A DNA stretch of 64,000 nucleotides from Enterobacteriaceae bacterium B14 (lineage in GTDB: Bacteria > Pseudomonadota > Gammaproteobacteria > Enterobacterales > Enterobacteriaceae), in assembly GCA_000307305.1 (NCBI GenBank), contig DF158887.1, positions 62,001-126,000 of the forward strand, written 5' to 3'. Under the pieces are notes generated by a model. The model saw only the letters and a program-made list of their open reading frames with translations. It was not told where the DNA came from and did no database searches. Numbering within the stretch: position 1 is the stretch's first letter; the number at the start of each line of letters is the position of its first letter. The position numbers and the translations under genes were made by a program. Positions 9,574 through 19,713 of this stretch are shown one piece after another.

Positions 9574-9990
9574 CTAACGAGATTTACTTTCATGCAAAGC
9601 AGTAAGATGCTGCCCCAATTCACCATCAAGCGGTAATACCTGCTGTGTTTTAAGATCTATGCAAACAAACGTAATAGAAGCATCTGCAATGGCCTCTTCG
9701 GTCGGTTCTTTTATTACTGTCTGGCTTATCACACCACTTCTGCCATTGAGTTGTAGTATTCGGCTATCTATGCGTAGCTCATCCCCAAGTAGCGCAGGTT
9801 TGCGATAATTGATGTTGATATTGACAACAACAAAAGCAATATTCTTCTCCTGTAGCCACTGAAAAGCATTCACATTCTCCAGCCATTGCCAACGCGCCTC
9901 TTCCAAGAACTCTAGATAGCGAGCATTATTTACATGCTGATAAACATCCAGATGATAACCCCGAACTTTAATATACGTTGTTGTGCTCAT
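9574..9990 (-). CDS. fadM: FadM/TesC, long-chain acyl-CoA thioesterase
   Basis: A 138-residue hot-dog-fold thioesterase, nearly identical in its core to E. coli FadM (YbaW): IKVRGYHLDVYQHVNNARYL near the N terminus, then FVVVNININYRKP. The catalytic aspartate is in the HLDVYQHVNNARY motif. In E. coli it cleaves long-chain acyl-CoA, notably during oleate breakdown, and is repressed by FadR. I start at the ATG at 9990 from family alignment; the reading to 10029 lacks a ribosome site. Neighbour ybaV and the block beyond follow E. coli order. Confidence 0.93.
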   Translation of the reverse strand: MSTTTYIKVRGYHLDVYQHVNNARYLEFLEEARWQWLENVNAFQWLQEKNIAFVVVNININYRKPALLGDELRIDSRILQLNGRSGVISQTVIKEPTEEAIADASITFVCIDLKTQQVLPLDGELGQHLTALHESKSR

Positions 9991-10157
9991 AGATAAGTAG
10001 CAGCTCCAGAATAAGAGAAAAAATATCATTTATATCGCGGATACGGCGCACATCTAGCAGATATAAAGATAAATAGACCTAATAAACTATTAGGCCTATT
10101 TAGGATAGCAGAGGCCATTAGCTGCACAGGCCCCAGCTTGTACAGCCGCGAGTTAGA

Positions 10158-10541
10158 TCACAATTTTAACGCAGGTAAATTTCTTTCCAATATTGAAGGA
10201 CCTATGCCTGGCACTTCCTGTAACTGTTCAACACTACTAAAAGCACCGTAGCGATCCCGATAACTCACTATGGCTTCCGCTTTTTTCGTACCAATCCCTT
10301 TTAGCCCCTCAACCAACTCTTCAACGGTCGCGCTGTTGATATTAACCATGCCGGCCTCTACCACAGAGGCCGCTGCTGACTGCTGTTTGACACTGTCTGC
10401 CGTGGCGACGACTTCATTACTTTGGGCCTGTGGCTCGGTTGCCATCGTTGGTAAGCAAAGCGAGAATAACAAACACCCTACTAGCATCCGCAAATGATGG
10501 GATACCGTCGTTAATCTGGTTGTAGTTTTCACATTGTTCAT
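10158..10541 (-). CDS. ybaV: YbaV, exported ComEA-type helix-hairpin-helix protein
   Basis: A 127-residue protein with a cleavable signal peptide (hydrophobic LVGCLLFSLCLPTMA, probable cut before TEPQ), an Ala/Gln-rich linker and a C-terminal double helix-hairpin-helix domain (INSATVEELVEGLKGIGTKK ... VPGIGPSILERNLPAL). Such domains bind DNA in ComEA, the periplasmic competence protein. E. coli YbaV has the same layout and position. An AAGGA site precedes the ATG. A role in DNA uptake is family inference only; no competence genes are near. Confidence 0.9.
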   Translation of the reverse strand: MNNVKTTTRLTTVSHHLRMLVGCLLFSLCLPTMATEPQAQSNEVVATADSVKQQSAAASVVEAGMVNINSATVEELVEGLKGIGTKKAEAIVSYRDRYGAFSSVEQLQEVPGIGPSILERNLPALKL

Positions 10542-10648
10542 ATTTATGGTTCCTTATATCGCTATGTAGTAATCACTATCTCATTGATAGTCATAGAAGA
10601 TTGCCAAATAGGTTATGAGTGAACAATGGGGGATATTCAGATATGCAA

Positions 10649-10668
10649 AAGGCCGCGAAAGCGGCCTT
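10649..10668 (-). terminator. Intrinsic terminator of ppiD
   Basis: AAGGCCGC and GCGGCCTT form an 8-bp GC-rich stem closed by a GAAA loop (plus-strand reading). The minus strand continues TTTTGC after the stem. It sits 45 bases after the ppiD stop codon. Confidence 0.8.
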
Positions 10669-10712
10669 CTGAATTTGCAACACGTTACATTATGCTGCGA
10701 AGCGTATTCTAA

Positions 10713-12590
10713 TTACTGGGCTAGCACATCACCAACATCGATCTTCGCTTCTTTGCGCAGGGTAGAAAGTAATGCATCAAATACAATGCCGTTATTCCCT
10801 TTCTGCAACTGCTCAGCAAACAATTTCACTTCATCGTCTTTCAGTTTCCCTTGATTCACTGCATCTAGTGAGATCAGCACAATATTGTCTTGGCTGTCTT
10901 GGGCAACACCATAAGTTGATTTGTCTTTTGCCGGATGAGGCAGGGCAAATACGCTATCAACCAGCTGACGGTCGGTTGACTCACGAGTGAGAACTTGTTT
11001 TTCGCCAAAGGCTAAGCCCGCTTCCGTCATAGCTGCATCACCTTTACCTGAATTCAATGCTGCTAGCAGTTTCTGGCCTTGAGCACGAGCATCTGCTTCA
11101 GCTTTACTACGTTTAACCAGCATCTCAATGTCTGCACGAACGAGGTCAAATGCTTTCGTCTTCTCTGGCTCATAACCCGTAACACGGACAACAAAGGCAC
11201 GGTCACCCTCTACGTTAATAACGTCAGAGTTACCTAATGCTTGGCCTTTCGTATCAAACAGCTTGCCGCTAAAAATAGCTTGAACCAGTTGTGGATAATC
11301 CAGTGCTGCAGGCGCTTTATCACGAGTAAACCAATCGCTCTCAACCGCCTTCATATTCACAGCTTCTTCTGCCGTTTGCAGGGATTCATTATCATCCGTC
11401 GCACCTTTGCTTAGCTTTTGCTGGGCAGCATAGTAAGCATCTAGCGCTTTATCCTGTTTTAGCTTATTCGCAATCTCAGCCTGCACGTCGCTCAATGGCT
11501 TAGTTAACCGAGGTTTGATATCCGCTAACTGAATAATTACAAATTGGTTGTTGAACTTGATTGGCGCAGAAACTTGGCCTTTTTCCGTTAACTTAGCCTG
11601 TAGAATTTCATCAGGCGTAGACGCAGCATCGACCCAATCCAGATAACCATCTGCATTACGAGAAATCGCATCGGTGCTGTTAGATTTAACCAGTTCACCA
11701 AAATCGACACCCTCACTCTGAGACTTTAATACAGCCTTGGCATCAGCCTCAGTCTTAACCTGAATGATGCGATAGTGACGCTGCTCGACCTGAGAGAAGC
11801 TGTCTTTATTTTCTGTGTAGTAATTAGAGATATCTTCTGGCGTCACTGCTGCCTGATCTGAGAATTTTGTTGCATCTAGCTCAATGTAGCTAACTTTAAT
11901 CCGCTCAGGTGCAATGAAGCTTGAGGCATTATTCTTATAGTAAGCTTGTAGCTCAGCATCTGTTACTGTCTGCTTACTCTCTAATGCTTTTATGTTGATT
12001 TGTGCTAAGCGAATATCACGCGATTGCAAAACCAGCGCGGCAATTGCCTGAGTCTCTGCTGGGAGTCTGAAATCTGTCGCCACATAGCCCTGTAAAAGTT
12101 GCTGGCTCAGTATCTGCTGACGAATATATTGCGCGTACCGATCAGGCGTTAGCCCCATACGAGCAATGATATTCTGATATTTAGCATTATCGAATTTGTC
12201 ATTAGTCCGGAAATCAGGGAAGGTAAGAATGCGTTGTTCAACCATCTCATCGCTAACAGCAAGGCCTAACTTCACCGCATATTGATCGAGCAACGTATCA
12301 TCGACCATGCGATTCAGAACCTGATGGCGCATCTGCTTAATATAATCTTCGTTTCCTGCCAGAGCAGAGAATTGATCGCCAAGCTGCTCTTGTAAGCGTA
12401 TCCGCTCACTTTGCACTGCTTGTTCAAAGTTTCCTATATCAATCTTGTCTCCGTTGACTTTGGCCGCATAGTCTTTCGTACCACCAACCAGATAGCCGCC
12501 AACGCCTGTTAGGACAAATGACAGAATAATAATACCGAAGATAATTTTGATCACGACGCTGTTAGCAGCCGTGCGTAACTTTTCCATCAT
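10713..12590 (-). CDS. ppiD: PpiD, membrane-anchored periplasmic folding factor
   Basis: A 625-residue protein with an N-terminal membrane anchor (VIKIIFGIIILSFVLTGVGG) followed by a periplasmic SurA-like chaperone region and a parvulin-type domain near the middle. It matches E. coli PpiD (623 residues), which works at the SecYEG exit to help secreted proteins fold. I start at the ATG at 12590 (MMEKLRTAANS), as in E. coli; 35 more residues are open upstream but not conserved. It lies downstream of hupB but has its own gap and terminator. Confidence 0.95.
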   Translation of the reverse strand: MMEKLRTAANSVVIKIIFGIIILSFVLTGVGGYLVGGTKDYAAKVNGDKIDIGNFEQAVQSERIRLQEQLGDQFSALAGNEDYIKQMRHQVLNRMVDDTLLDQYAVKLGLAVSDEMVEQRILTFPDFRTNDKFDNAKYQNIIARMGLTPDRYAQYIRQQILSQQLLQGYVATDFRLPAETQAIAALVLQSRDIRLAQINIKALESKQTVTDAELQAYYKNNASSFIAPERIKVSYIELDATKFSDQAAVTPEDISNYYTENKDSFSQVEQRHYRIIQVKTEADAKAVLKSQSEGVDFGELVKSNSTDAISRNADGYLDWVDAASTPDEILQAKLTEKGQVSAPIKFNNQFVIIQLADIKPRLTKPLSDVQAEIANKLKQDKALDAYYAAQQKLSKGATDDNESLQTAEEAVNMKAVESDWFTRDKAPAALDYPQLVQAIFSGKLFDTKGQALGNSDVINVEGDRAFVVRVTGYEPEKTKAFDLVRADIEMLVKRSKAEADARAQGQKLLAALNSGKGDAAMTEAGLAFGEKQVLTRESTDRQLVDSVFALPHPAKDKSTYGVAQDSQDNIVLISLDAVNQGKLKDDEVKLFAEQLQKGNNGIVFDALLSTLRKEAKIDVGDVLAQ

Positions 12591-12677
12591 AGTGTGGCAA
12601 CACTCCGCTGTAATGACGAATAAAAATGTATGCCCAACACCGTAAGGATCATTGGACGAACTTAAATAGTTTCGATA

Positions 12678-12707
12678 ATAAAAAAAGCGCATCATTACGA
12701 TGCGCTT
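12678..12707 (-). terminator. Intrinsic terminator of hupB
   Basis: AAGCGCATC (12685-12693) and GATGCGCTT (12699-12707) with loop ATTAC, followed on the minus strand by seven T residues. It is 70-100 bases past the hupB stop and overlaps the upstream reading of ppiD. Confidence 0.88.
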
Positions 12708-12778
12708 CGCATTTTACCCTACCAACGCATTAACGTCAGGTAAATAGTTTGACAGATATGCGTTATTTAACTCTGAAA

Positions 12779-13051
12779 TCAGTTTACTGAGTCTTTTAAT
12801 GTCTTACCCGGACGGAAAGCGGGTACTTTAGCTGCTGCAATCTTAATTTCTTTCCCTGTTTGTGGATTGCGGCCAGTACGAGCAGCACGCTCACGTACAA
12901 CGAAAGTACCAAAGCCAACCAGAGCTACCTGATCGCCCTCCTGTAAAGACTCAGTAACAGATGCAATGATCGCATCTAATGCACGGCCAGCTGCCGCTTT
13001 TGAAATGTCTGCGCCTACAGCAATTTTATCGATCAGTTGTGACTTATTCAC
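12779..13051 (-). CDS. hupB: HU-beta nucleoid protein
   Basis: A 90-residue HU/IHF-family DNA-bending protein, start [20 protein letters not shown], with the DNA-binding arm motif around [12 protein letters not shown] and the conserved C-terminal [11 protein letters not shown]. The length equals E. coli HU-beta. It is a nucleoid-associated dimer. It sits directly downstream of lon, as in E. coli, with its own terminator. The upstream gap holds an inverted repeat and the lon terminator. Confidence 0.98.
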   Translation of the reverse strand: MNKSQLIDKIAVGADISKAAAGRALDAIIASVTESLQEGDQVALVGFGTFVVRERAARTGRNPQTGKEIKIAAAKVPAFRPGKTLKDSVN

Positions 13052-13117
13052 TCTATCATCCCCTCTAAAAAACTATCGCTATTCGAGGACAATCCATCGA
13101 ATAGCCACGCTCATTTT

Positions 13118-13186
13118 TATATAGACCTTGTTGGGTACAGTGGAGAGAACGGAGCGTTCATCCTACCAATACCCAACAAGAGTATA
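13118..13186. repeat. Palindromic repeat upstream of hupB
   Basis: CTTGTTGGGTA (13127-13137) pairs perfectly with TACCCAACAAG (13170-13180) around a 32-base centre. The outer ends read TATATAG and AGTATA, similar to the TATACTC/GAGTATA ends of other repeats in this window. It lies in the hupB upstream gap, so it may be part of the leader or promoter region. Confidence 0.5.
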
Positions 13187-13197
13187 AGTTAACGGCA

Positions 13198-13236
13198 CAA
13201 AAAAATGCTGGCAAGCTCGAAATGAGCTGCCAGCAT
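13198..13236 (-). terminator. Intrinsic terminator of lon
   Basis: ATGCTGGC (13205-13212) and GCCAGCAT (13229-13236), with a second inner pairing AGCTC/GAGCT, followed on the minus strand by seven T residues and then GTGCCG. It is just downstream of the lon stop. Confidence 0.88.
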
Positions 13237-13267
13237 AGAGTTTATCTAAGGATTTTGCACTCGGTCA

Positions 13268-15622
13268 CTATTTTGTAGTGACGATCTCCATTCCGAATAC
13301 AGGATTCTGTAGTGCGATAGAGAGAACCTCATCAATGCGATGCACTGGATGTATATCTAAATCACCTTTCACGTTATCCGGTATCTCTTCCAGATCACGC
13401 TCATTCTCTGCTGGAATGAGCACCGTTTTAATACCGCCACGGTGTGCTGCTAACAGTTTCTCTTTCAAACCGCCGATAGGTAATACCTGACCACGTAGAG
13501 TGATCTCACCCGTCATGGCCACATCAGCACGCACAGGGTTACCTGTTAAGCAGGAGACCAACGCGGTACACATTGCAATACCTGCGCTTGGCCCATCTTT
13601 CGGCGTTGCCCCTTCAGGTACATGGACGTGGATATCGCGTTTTTCGTAGAAATCAGCGTTGATGCCTAATTTCTCCGCTCTTGCACGCACCACGGTCAAT
13701 GCCGCTTGTATAGATTCCTGCATAACTTCACCTAAAGAACCGGTATAAGTCAGCTTGCCTTTACCTGGTACACATGCTGTTTCGATAGTAAGCAGCTCGC
13801 CCCCGACTTCAGTCCATGCCAACCCCGTCACCTGCCCTATACGGTTTTCACTATCTGCACGGCCATAATCGAAGCGTTGAACGCCAAGAAAATCCTTCAG
13901 GTTCTTCTCAGTAATCTCAATGTGCTTAAGTTTCTTATCCATCAGCAACATTTTGACCGCTTTACGGCAAAGCTTAGACAACTCACGTTCTAAACCACGA
14001 ACGCCTGCTTCACGAGTGTAGTAACGAATAATGCCCATAATAGCGCTATCATCTACCGTTATCTCACCTTTCTTCAGCGCATTACGCTCAATTTGCTTAG
14101 ACAGTAGATGCTGTTTAGCGATGTTGAGCTTTTCATCCTCGGTATAACCAGAGAGACGAATAACTTCCATACGATCCAGCAGAGGCGCTGGAATATTCAT
14201 AGAGTTAGATGTAGCAACAAACATCACATCAGAAAGATCGTAATCAACTTCCAGATAGTGGTCGTTAAAGGCAACGTTCTGTTCTGGATCTAACACTTCT
14301 AACAAAGCTGAAGCCGGATCACCGCGCATATCCGAAGACATTTTGTCGATTTCATCCAGTAAGAAGAGTGGATTTTTAACCCCCACTTTTGCCATTTTCT
14401 GGATTAATTTACCCGGCATAGAACCAATGTAAGTACGGCGATGCCCGCGAATTTCCGCTTCATCACGTACGCCACCCAGTGCCATACGCACATATTCACG
14501 ACCTGTAGCACGAGCAATAGACTGACCCAGAGAGGTTTTACCCACACCAGGAGGCCCCACTAAACATAAAATTGGGCCTTTGATCTTACTGACTCGGCTC
14601 TGCACCGCTAAATATTCCAGAATGCGATCTTTCACACGCTCTAGACCGTAGTGATCCATATCCAGCGTTTCTTGAGCCTTGCGCAAGTCTTTCTTAACCT
14701 TGCTACGGGCACTCCAAGGAACCTGAATCATCCAGTCAATGTAGCCACGTACAACGGTTGCCTCAGCAGACATTGGTGACATCATTTTTAATTTCTGTAG
14801 CTCAGCTTCGGCCTTTTCACGCGCCTCTTTTGGCATTTTCACCGTGTCGATTTTGCGTTTTAACGCTTCCATCTCATCGGGTACATCGTCCATTTCACCG
14901 AGTTCTTTCTGAATGGCTTTCATTTGCTCGTTCAGGTAGTACTCTCGCTGACTCTTCTCCATCTGCTTTTTAACACGATTGCGAATACGCTTCTCAACCT
15001 GTAGCAGATCGATTTCAGACTCCATCATCGCCATTAGATACTCAAGACGTTCGGTAACATCGTGGATCTCTAATACTGTCTGCTTATCGCTGAGTTTCAG
15101 CGGCATATGGGCGGCAATGGTATCGGCCAGACGTGCGGCATCATCAATGCCGTTAAGCGATGTCAGCACTTCCGGTGGAATTTTTTTATTCAGCTTAATA
15201 TAGCCTTCAAACTGATTGACCGCAGTACGGAGCAAGACCTCTTGCTCACGCTCTTCAATCGGTTCGGAGGTTAAATATTCTATTTGAGCAGTAAAATGCT
15301 CTCCATCATCTTTCAGCGTTGTAATACGTGCACGCTGGCCTCCTTCGACGAGCACTTTTACTGTGCCATCAGGGAGTTTTAACATCTGTAATACAGAAGA
15401 AACCGTTCCGACGGAGAACATGTCGTTAACGCCCGGCTCATCCGTTGATGCTTCTTTTTGCGCAACAAGTAAGATTTTTTTATCATGATCCATCGCGGCT
15501 TCAAGGCACCGGATTGATTTCTCACGGCCGACGAACAGTGGGATCACCATGTGCGGATAAACCACCACGTCGCGCAACGGCAGTACGGGGATGTCTATAC
15601 GTTCGGAACGCTCAAGGTTCAT
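13268..15622 (-). CDS. lon: Lon ATP-dependent serine protease
   Basis: A 784-residue AAA+ protease, the same length as E. coli Lon. The N-terminal substrate domain starts [20 protein letters not shown]. Walker A is [11 protein letters not shown], and the C-terminal protease domain has the catalytic serine in PKDGPSAG and the lysine in [12 protein letters not shown]. It degrades misfolded and short-lived regulatory proteins in the cytoplasm. A sigma-32 promoter is recognisable upstream, and a strong terminator follows. It lies between clpX and hupB as in E. coli. Confidence 0.98.
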   Translation of the reverse strand: MNLERSERIDIPVLPLRDVVVYPHMVIPLFVGREKSIRCLEAAMDHDKKILLVAQKEASTDEPGVNDMFSVGTVSSVLQMLKLPDGTVKVLVEGGQRARITTLKDDGEHFTAQIEYLTSEPIEEREQEVLLRTAVNQFEGYIKLNKKIPPEVLTSLNGIDDAARLADTIAAHMPLKLSDKQTVLEIHDVTERLEYLMAMMESEIDLLQVEKRIRNRVKKQMEKSQREYYLNEQMKAIQKELGEMDDVPDEMEALKRKIDTVKMPKEAREKAEAELQKLKMMSPMSAEATVVRGYIDWMIQVPWSARSKVKKDLRKAQETLDMDHYGLERVKDRILEYLAVQSRVSKIKGPILCLVGPPGVGKTSLGQSIARATGREYVRMALGGVRDEAEIRGHRRTYIGSMPGKLIQKMAKVGVKNPLFLLDEIDKMSSDMRGDPASALLEVLDPEQNVAFNDHYLEVDYDLSDVMFVATSNSMNIPAPLLDRMEVIRLSGYTEDEKLNIAKQHLLSKQIERNALKKGEITVDDSAIMGIIRYYTREAGVRGLERELSKLCRKAVKMLLMDKKLKHIEITEKNLKDFLGVQRFDYGRADSENRIGQVTGLAWTEVGGELLTIETACVPGKGKLTYTGSLGEVMQESIQAALTVVRARAEKLGINADFYEKRDIHVHVPEGATPKDGPSAGIAMCTALVSCLTGNPVRADVAMTGEITLRGQVLPIGGLKEKLLAAHRGGIKTVLIPAENERDLEEIPDNVKGDLDIHPVHRIDEVLSIALQNPVFGMEIVTTK

Positions 15623-15712
15623 AGAACTCTCTCTTTGTTTAGCTTCCGCCAGGTTAACTGAATCACCTCAAAATCATTTTTCAGTGATTCACCAAATAGT
15701 ATTTCTGAAGAG

Positions 15713-15741
15713 TATATGGGGATGTTTATATGACATTCAAC
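15713..15741 (-). promoter_or_regulatory. Sigma-32 (heat-shock) promoter of lon
   Basis: Read on the minus strand: GTTGAA (15741-15736) as -35, then 14 bases, then CCCCATATA (15721-15713) as -10. This matches the sigma-32 consensus and the known lon promoter of E. coli, whose ACATCCCCATATACT block is conserved here. It is about 90 bases upstream of the lon ATG. Confidence 0.85.
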
Positions 15742-15755
15742 GGCAAGAATGCGAG

Positions 15756-15788
15756 GAAAAACAAATGGGGGATAAAATCCCCCATTTT
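15756..15788 (-). terminator. Intrinsic terminator of clpX
   Basis: AAATGGGGGA (15763-15772) and TCCCCCATTT (15778-15787) with loop TAAAA. The minus strand continues GTTTTTCC. It is about 30-55 bases after the clpX stop and just upstream of the lon promoter, so it insulates lon. Confidence 0.85.
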
Positions 15789-15816
15789 GGTGCCATTTAT
15801 TGAATCAATTGGTTGT

Positions 15817-17088
15817 TTATTCGCCGGATGCTTGCGCTTCTGGCTGACCATAAATTAGCAATGGCTTAGAATCGCCCTCGATAACAGACTCATCGATGAC
15901 AACTTTCTCTACGTTTTCCAGAGATGGAATATCGTACATTGTATCTAGCAGAGCACCTTCAACAATAGAACGTAAACCACGAGCACCCGTCTTACGCTCC
16001 ATCGCTTTCTTAGCAATAGCAGTCAACGCTTCATCGCGGAACTCAAGCTCTGCACCTTCAAGGCTAAACAGTGCTTGATACTGCTTGGTCAACGCATTCT
16101 TCGGCTCACACAAAATCTGAATCAGTGCGTCTTCGCTCAACTCGTTCAGCGTAGCAAGAACTGGCAAACGACCAATGAACTCAGGGATCAGACCAAATTT
16201 AATCAGATCGCCCGGCTCTATTTGGCTTAGCAATTCACCTTCAGTCGCTTTATCCGCTTCGCCTTTAACTTTTGCACCAAAGCCGATTCCCGTGCCGGTA
16301 TTCAAACGCTGCTCGACAACTTTATTCAAACCAGCAAAGGCACCGCCGCAAATAAACAGAATCTTAGAGGTATCAACCTGTAAGAACTCCTGCTGCGGAT
16401 GCTTGCGACCACCCTGAGGTGGAACAGATGCAATAGTCCCTTCGATAAGCTTCAACAAAGCCTGCTGAACACCCTCACCGGAGACATCACGCGTGATAGA
16501 TGGGTTATCAGACTTACGGGAGATTTTATCAATCTCATCGATATAAACGATCCCACGCTGTGCTTTCTGAACATCGTAATCACATTTTTGCAGCAGCTTC
16601 TGAATGATGTTTTCTACATCTTCACCGACATAACCCGCTTCTGTCAGCGTGGTGGCATCAGCCATCGTGAAAGGAACATCAAGGAAACGAGCCAATGTTT
16701 CTGCCAACAAGGTTTTACCACTACCGGTAGGCCCAATCAGTAGAATGTTACTCTTACCAAGCTCAATACCATTACTGGTATCGCCATTACGTAGGCGCTT
16801 ATAGTGGTTATAAACCGCTACGGCTAAAACCTTTTTAGCCTGATCCTGATCGATAACATAGTCATCAAGATGCTGGCGAATTTCATGTGGTGTTGGTAAT
16901 GCGCTGCGCTCACGGTGCGGCGCCAGTTCTTTAATCTCTTCGCGAATAATGTCGTTGCACAAGTCAACACACTCATCACAAATATACACTGACGGACCGG
17001 CGATCAGCTTACGAACTTCATGCTGGCTCTTACCGCAGAAAGAGCAGTACAGCAACTTCCCTGATCCCTCTTTGCGCTTATCTGTCAT
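15817..17088 (-). CDS. clpX: ClpX, ATPase subunit of ClpXP protease
   Basis: A 423-residue AAA+ unfoldase. The N-terminal zinc-binding domain has paired cysteines ([12 protein letters not shown] and [10 protein letters not shown]). Walker A is [12 protein letters not shown], and the arginine/sensor regions follow ([20 protein letters not shown]). It recognises tagged proteins such as SsrA-tagged ones and feeds them to ClpP. The E. coli protein is 424 residues. It is separated from clpP by a palindromic repeat (17114-17219) instead of a short gap, which may change coupling of the two genes. Confidence 0.98.
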   Translation of the reverse strand: MTDKRKEGSGKLLYCSFCGKSQHEVRKLIAGPSVYICDECVDLCNDIIREEIKELAPHRERSALPTPHEIRQHLDDYVIDQDQAKKVLAVAVYNHYKRLRNGDTSNGIELGKSNILLIGPTGSGKTLLAETLARFLDVPFTMADATTLTEAGYVGEDVENIIQKLLQKCDYDVQKAQRGIVYIDEIDKISRKSDNPSITRDVSGEGVQQALLKLIEGTIASVPPQGGRKHPQQEFLQVDTSKILFICGGAFAGLNKVVEQRLNTGTGIGFGAKVKGEADKATEGELLSQIEPGDLIKFGLIPEFIGRLPVLATLNELSEDALIQILCEPKNALTKQYQALFSLEGAELEFRDEALTAIAKKAMERKTGARGLRSIVEGALLDTMYDIPSLENVEKVVIDESVIEGDSKPLLIYGQPEAQASGE

Positions 17089-17113
17089 CAGTAAACCTCA
17101 TTAATTTAGTGTC

Positions 17114-17219
17114 TATACTCATCATATTTTAGGTAACAGAGCCATTGAGGATACTCTTCACTACACACAATGCATCTTGTATGCGCATTTTTCCTGTTAC
17201 TCAGATTATTTAGAGTATA
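17114..17219. repeat. 106-bp palindromic intergenic repeat, clpX-clpP
   Basis: The ends are TATACTC (17114-17120) and GAGTATA (17213-17219). The 26-base arms read inward TATACTCATCATATTTTAGG and, from the other side, TATACTCTAAATAATCTGAG; both then continue into GTAACAG or end in it. It fills almost the whole clpX-clpP gap, so it is transcribed if the two genes form one mRNA. It looks like an ERIC-like or MITE-like intergenic repeat; other copies occur in this window. Confidence 0.6.
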
Positions 17220-17224
17220 AATGC

Positions 17225-17848
17225 TTAGTCGCGACTGGTCATTATTCCATCGACCAAACCATACTCTACCGCTTCCTCAGCAGATAAGAATCTGTCACGC
17301 TCAGTATCGTTAGCCACTTTTTCTACTGGCTGACCTGAGTGTTTTGCCATCAACTCAGTCATGCGGCGCTTAATTTTCAGCATCTCTTCAGCATGAATCT
17401 GAATATCCGTCGCCTGACCACGATATCCACCCAATGGTTGGTGAATCATCACTCGAGCATTTGGCAGGCAGAAACGTTTACCTTTTGCCCCAGCATTAAG
17501 CAGAAATGCCCCCATGGAACATGCTTGTCCAAGGCAAATTGTACTAACGTCAGGTTTGATAAACTGCATGGTGTCATAAATAGACATGCCTGCGGTCACA
17601 ACACCACCCGGAGAGTTGATATACAAGTAAATATCTTTCTCTGGGCTTTCCGCCTCCAGAAACAGCATTTGTGCCACGATCAGGTTAGCCATATGATCTT
17701 CAACTTCACCTGTCATGAAGATCACTCGCTCTTTCAGCAGCCGGGAGTAAATATCAAAAGAACGCTCTCCACGGGAAGTCTGTTCCACCACCATTGGAAC
17801 TAGAGCCATGCTAGGTGCAGATTGACCTTCTATACCATTGTATAACAT
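17225..17848 (-). CDS. clpP: ClpP protease subunit
   Basis: A 207-residue serine protease subunit, equal in length to E. coli ClpP. The nucleophile serine is in [11 protein letters not shown] (E. coli has GQAASMGAF) and the histidine in VMIHQPLGG. ClpP forms the two-ring tetradecamer that degrades proteins delivered by ClpX or ClpA. I chose the ATG at 17848, with AGGAG 7-8 bases upstream, over the longer reading to 17884. A terminator-like hairpin (17870-17900) ends only about 20 bases before this ATG. Confidence 0.97.
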   Translation of the reverse strand: MLYNGIEGQSAPSMALVPMVVEQTSRGERSFDIYSRLLKERVIFMTGEVEDHMANLIVAQMLFLEAESPEKDIYLYINSPGGVVTAGMSIYDTMQFIKPDVSTICLGQACSMGAFLLNAGAKGKRFCLPNARVMIHQPLGGYRGQATDIQIHAEEMLKIKRRMTELMAKHSGQPVEKVANDTERDRFLSAEEAVEYGLVDGIMTSRD

Positions 17849-17864
17849 TTGCCGTCTCCTAATA

Positions 17865-17900
17865 GAAAAATGGCCCGGTGACAAAACTCATCCGGGCCAT
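17865..17900 (-). terminator. Terminator-like hairpin between tig and clpP
   Basis: ATGGCCCGG (17870-17878) and CCGGGCCAT (17892-17900), a perfect 9-bp GC-rich stem, followed on the minus strand by TTTTTCTATT. It ends tig transcripts by position, but the clpP ribosome site (17856-17860) starts a few bases later. A clpP transcript with a promoter in 17901-18012 would carry this hairpin in its leader. Confidence 0.75.
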
Positions 17901-17943
17901 AGTTAGCAGAAGAGTTGAAATCAAGTCAAATCTCAACTGCCCT

Positions 17944-18003
17944 TATACTCGTTATATTCCAAGTGGTAGACCTATTAACCCTACTTGAATTCATTAGAGT
18001 ATA
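17944..18003. repeat. 60-bp palindromic intergenic repeat, clpP-tig
   Basis: The ends are TATACTC (17944-17950) and GAGTATA (17997-18003). The arms read inward TATACTCGTTATATTCCAAGT-like and TATACTCTAATGAATTCAAG, so they are imperfect inverted copies. It is a short member of the repeat family also seen at 17114-17219. Confidence 0.55.
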
Positions 18004-18012
18004 GACAAAGCA

Positions 18013-19311
18013 TTATTCAGCCGGAGTTTGATTCATCAATTCGCTGAATGTCATTGCCTTTTCTGTTGCTTTGGCTTTTGCCAGTACGGCTTCAACAGCT
18101 TGTTCTTCCAATGCAACATTGCGCATATTGTTCATCAGCTCTTTGTTTTTGCTGTAGAACTCAACAACTTCTGTTGGATCTTCGTAAGCAGCTGCCATCT
18201 CGTCGATTAGCGCTTTAACACGATCTTCGTCCGCTTTTAGCTCTTCAGTGCTAATGACTTCGCCCAGTAACAGGCCAACTGACACACGGCGCTTCGCTTG
18301 CTCTTCAAACAGCTCACGTGGTAATTCCAACGCTTGTTGCTCATTGCCACCAAAACGTTGTGCAGCCTGACGACGCAGTACATCAATTTCGCCATCGACC
18401 AGTGCAGCAGGAACATCGATTTGGTTAGCATCAAGCAGGCCATCAATAACCTGAGTTTTAATACGGTTACGAATAGCGCCTTTCAGCTCACGAGCCATAT
18501 TTTTACGCACTTCGGTACGCAGGCCAGCAACTGAACCGTCTGCTACGCCAAAGCGCTTAACAAACTCTTCAGTCAGCTCTGGCAGCTCACGCTCTTCTAC
18601 TTTCTTCAGAACGATAGCGAAGCTAGCAGCTTTACCTTTCAGGTTTTCTGCATGGTAATCTTCTGGGAAATTCACAGTGATAGTGAATTCGTCACCCGTT
18701 TTATGACCAACGATACCCTCTTCAAAACCTGGGATCATACGGCCCTGGCCCATTGCCAGAACGAAATCAGAGGCTTTACCGCCTTCAAACTCTTCACCGT
18801 CAATAGAGCCAGTGAAATCGATTGTAGCGCGGTCATCCGCTGTAGCAGCGCGATCAGCATCTTTCCAAGTCGCCTGCTGCTTACGCAGAGTATCCAGCAT
18901 CGTATCAACATCAGCATCGTTAACGTCAACAACTGGCTTCTCAACGGTAATCGTTTCTAAACCGTTAAGTTTAATCTCTGGATATACTTCGAACTCAACG
19001 TTAAAAGTAAAATCTTCACCCAGTTTGTACTCACCCGGTAAATACTTAGGTGCGCCAGCTGGATTAATTTTTTCTTTGATGATTGCGTCAACGAAACCGC
19101 GCTGCATCAGATCACTCAGCACGTCTTGACGTACGGAAGCACCGTAACGCTGAGCAATAACATTCTTCGGTGCCTTGCCTGGGCGGAAGCCGTCGATACG
19201 TACTTTTTTAGCAACATTTGCCAATTCACTGTTCACGGCTGTTTCGATGTTGTCAGCTGTAACAGTAATCGTTAAACGGCGACCAAGGCCTTGGGTGGTT
19301 TCAACTTGCAT
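18013..19311 (-). CDS. tig: Trigger factor, ribosome-associated chaperone
   Basis: A 432-residue protein, the same length as E. coli trigger factor. The N-terminal ribosome-binding domain contains the signature [17 protein letters not shown]-type peptidyl-prolyl isomerase domain follows ([19 protein letters not shown] ... MIPGFEEGI) and then the helical chaperone arms. It binds nascent chains at the ribosome exit. GAGGTAACAAG precedes the ATG. The upstream leader contains a long hairpin (19352-19411). Confidence 0.98.
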   Translation of the reverse strand: MQVETTQGLGRRLTITVTADNIETAVNSELANVAKKVRIDGFRPGKAPKNVIAQRYGASVRQDVLSDLMQRGFVDAIIKEKINPAGAPKYLPGEYKLGEDFTFNVEFEVYPEIKLNGLETITVEKPVVDVNDADVDTMLDTLRKQQATWKDADRAATADDRATIDFTGSIDGEEFEGGKASDFVLAMGQGRMIPGFEEGIVGHKTGDEFTITVNFPEDYHAENLKGKAASFAIVLKKVEERELPELTEEFVKRFGVADGSVAGLRTEVRKNMARELKGAIRNRIKTQVIDGLLDANQIDVPAALVDGEIDVLRRQAAQRFGGNEQQALELPRELFEEQAKRRVSVGLLLGEVISTEELKADEDRVKALIDEMAAAYEDPTEVVEFYSKNKELMNNMRNVALEEQAVEAVLAKAKATEKAMTFSELMNQTPAE

Positions 19312-19351
19312 CTTGTTACCTCAAAAAATCACAGTGCTCGGTCAACTCCTG

Positions 19352-19411
19352 GAAGTTGTTCTCAAAACAGAGCCTCCGCAAAGCAAAGGGCGCTATTTTG
19401 AAAACAACTTC
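19352..19411 (-). promoter_or_regulatory. Long hairpin in the tig leader region
   Basis: GAAGTTGTTCTCAAAACA (19352-19369) pairs with TATTTTGAAAACAACTTC (19394-19411): 16 of 18 positions match. It lies 41-100 bases upstream of the tig ATG. The apical loop on the minus strand contains GGAGG. It could be a leader structure or part of a promoter region. Function unknown. Confidence 0.4.
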
Positions 19412-19610
19412 GCAGAAACAGGAATCATCGCTCAAATTGTTCGCGAACTCCTCGTTGCCAGAAGCATCCCGAATATAGTCCGGAAAATTAGACGCAGCAT
19501 TATAGCGATGCAATGTTGATGAGTCGAGAACAGCAATACGGGATACAGCCGCTTATTTACACTGTTTTTTCATTTCACGAACAACATCACGCTATCGCGC
19601 TCAAATTTTA

Positions 19611-19640
19611 CCCAAAAATAAAACGGCTCAAGGCCGTTTT
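19611..19640 (-). terminator. Intrinsic terminator of bolA
   Basis: AAAACGGC (19620-19627) and GCCGTTTT (19633-19640) with loop TCAAG. The minus strand continues TTTTATTTTTGGG. It is about 75-95 bases past the bolA stop codon. Confidence 0.8.
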
Positions 19641-19713
19641 ATCATTACTCAGTCAATTAATTTGTTTAAAAGTTCACTACCGCTTTGATTCGAAAGCACC
19701 CTTATCAGAAAAG

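Noticed and set aside
19316-19513. 65-residue minus-strand frame directly upstream of tig
   Set aside because: It overlaps the tig leader hairpin and promoter region and has no recognisable ribosome site or family.
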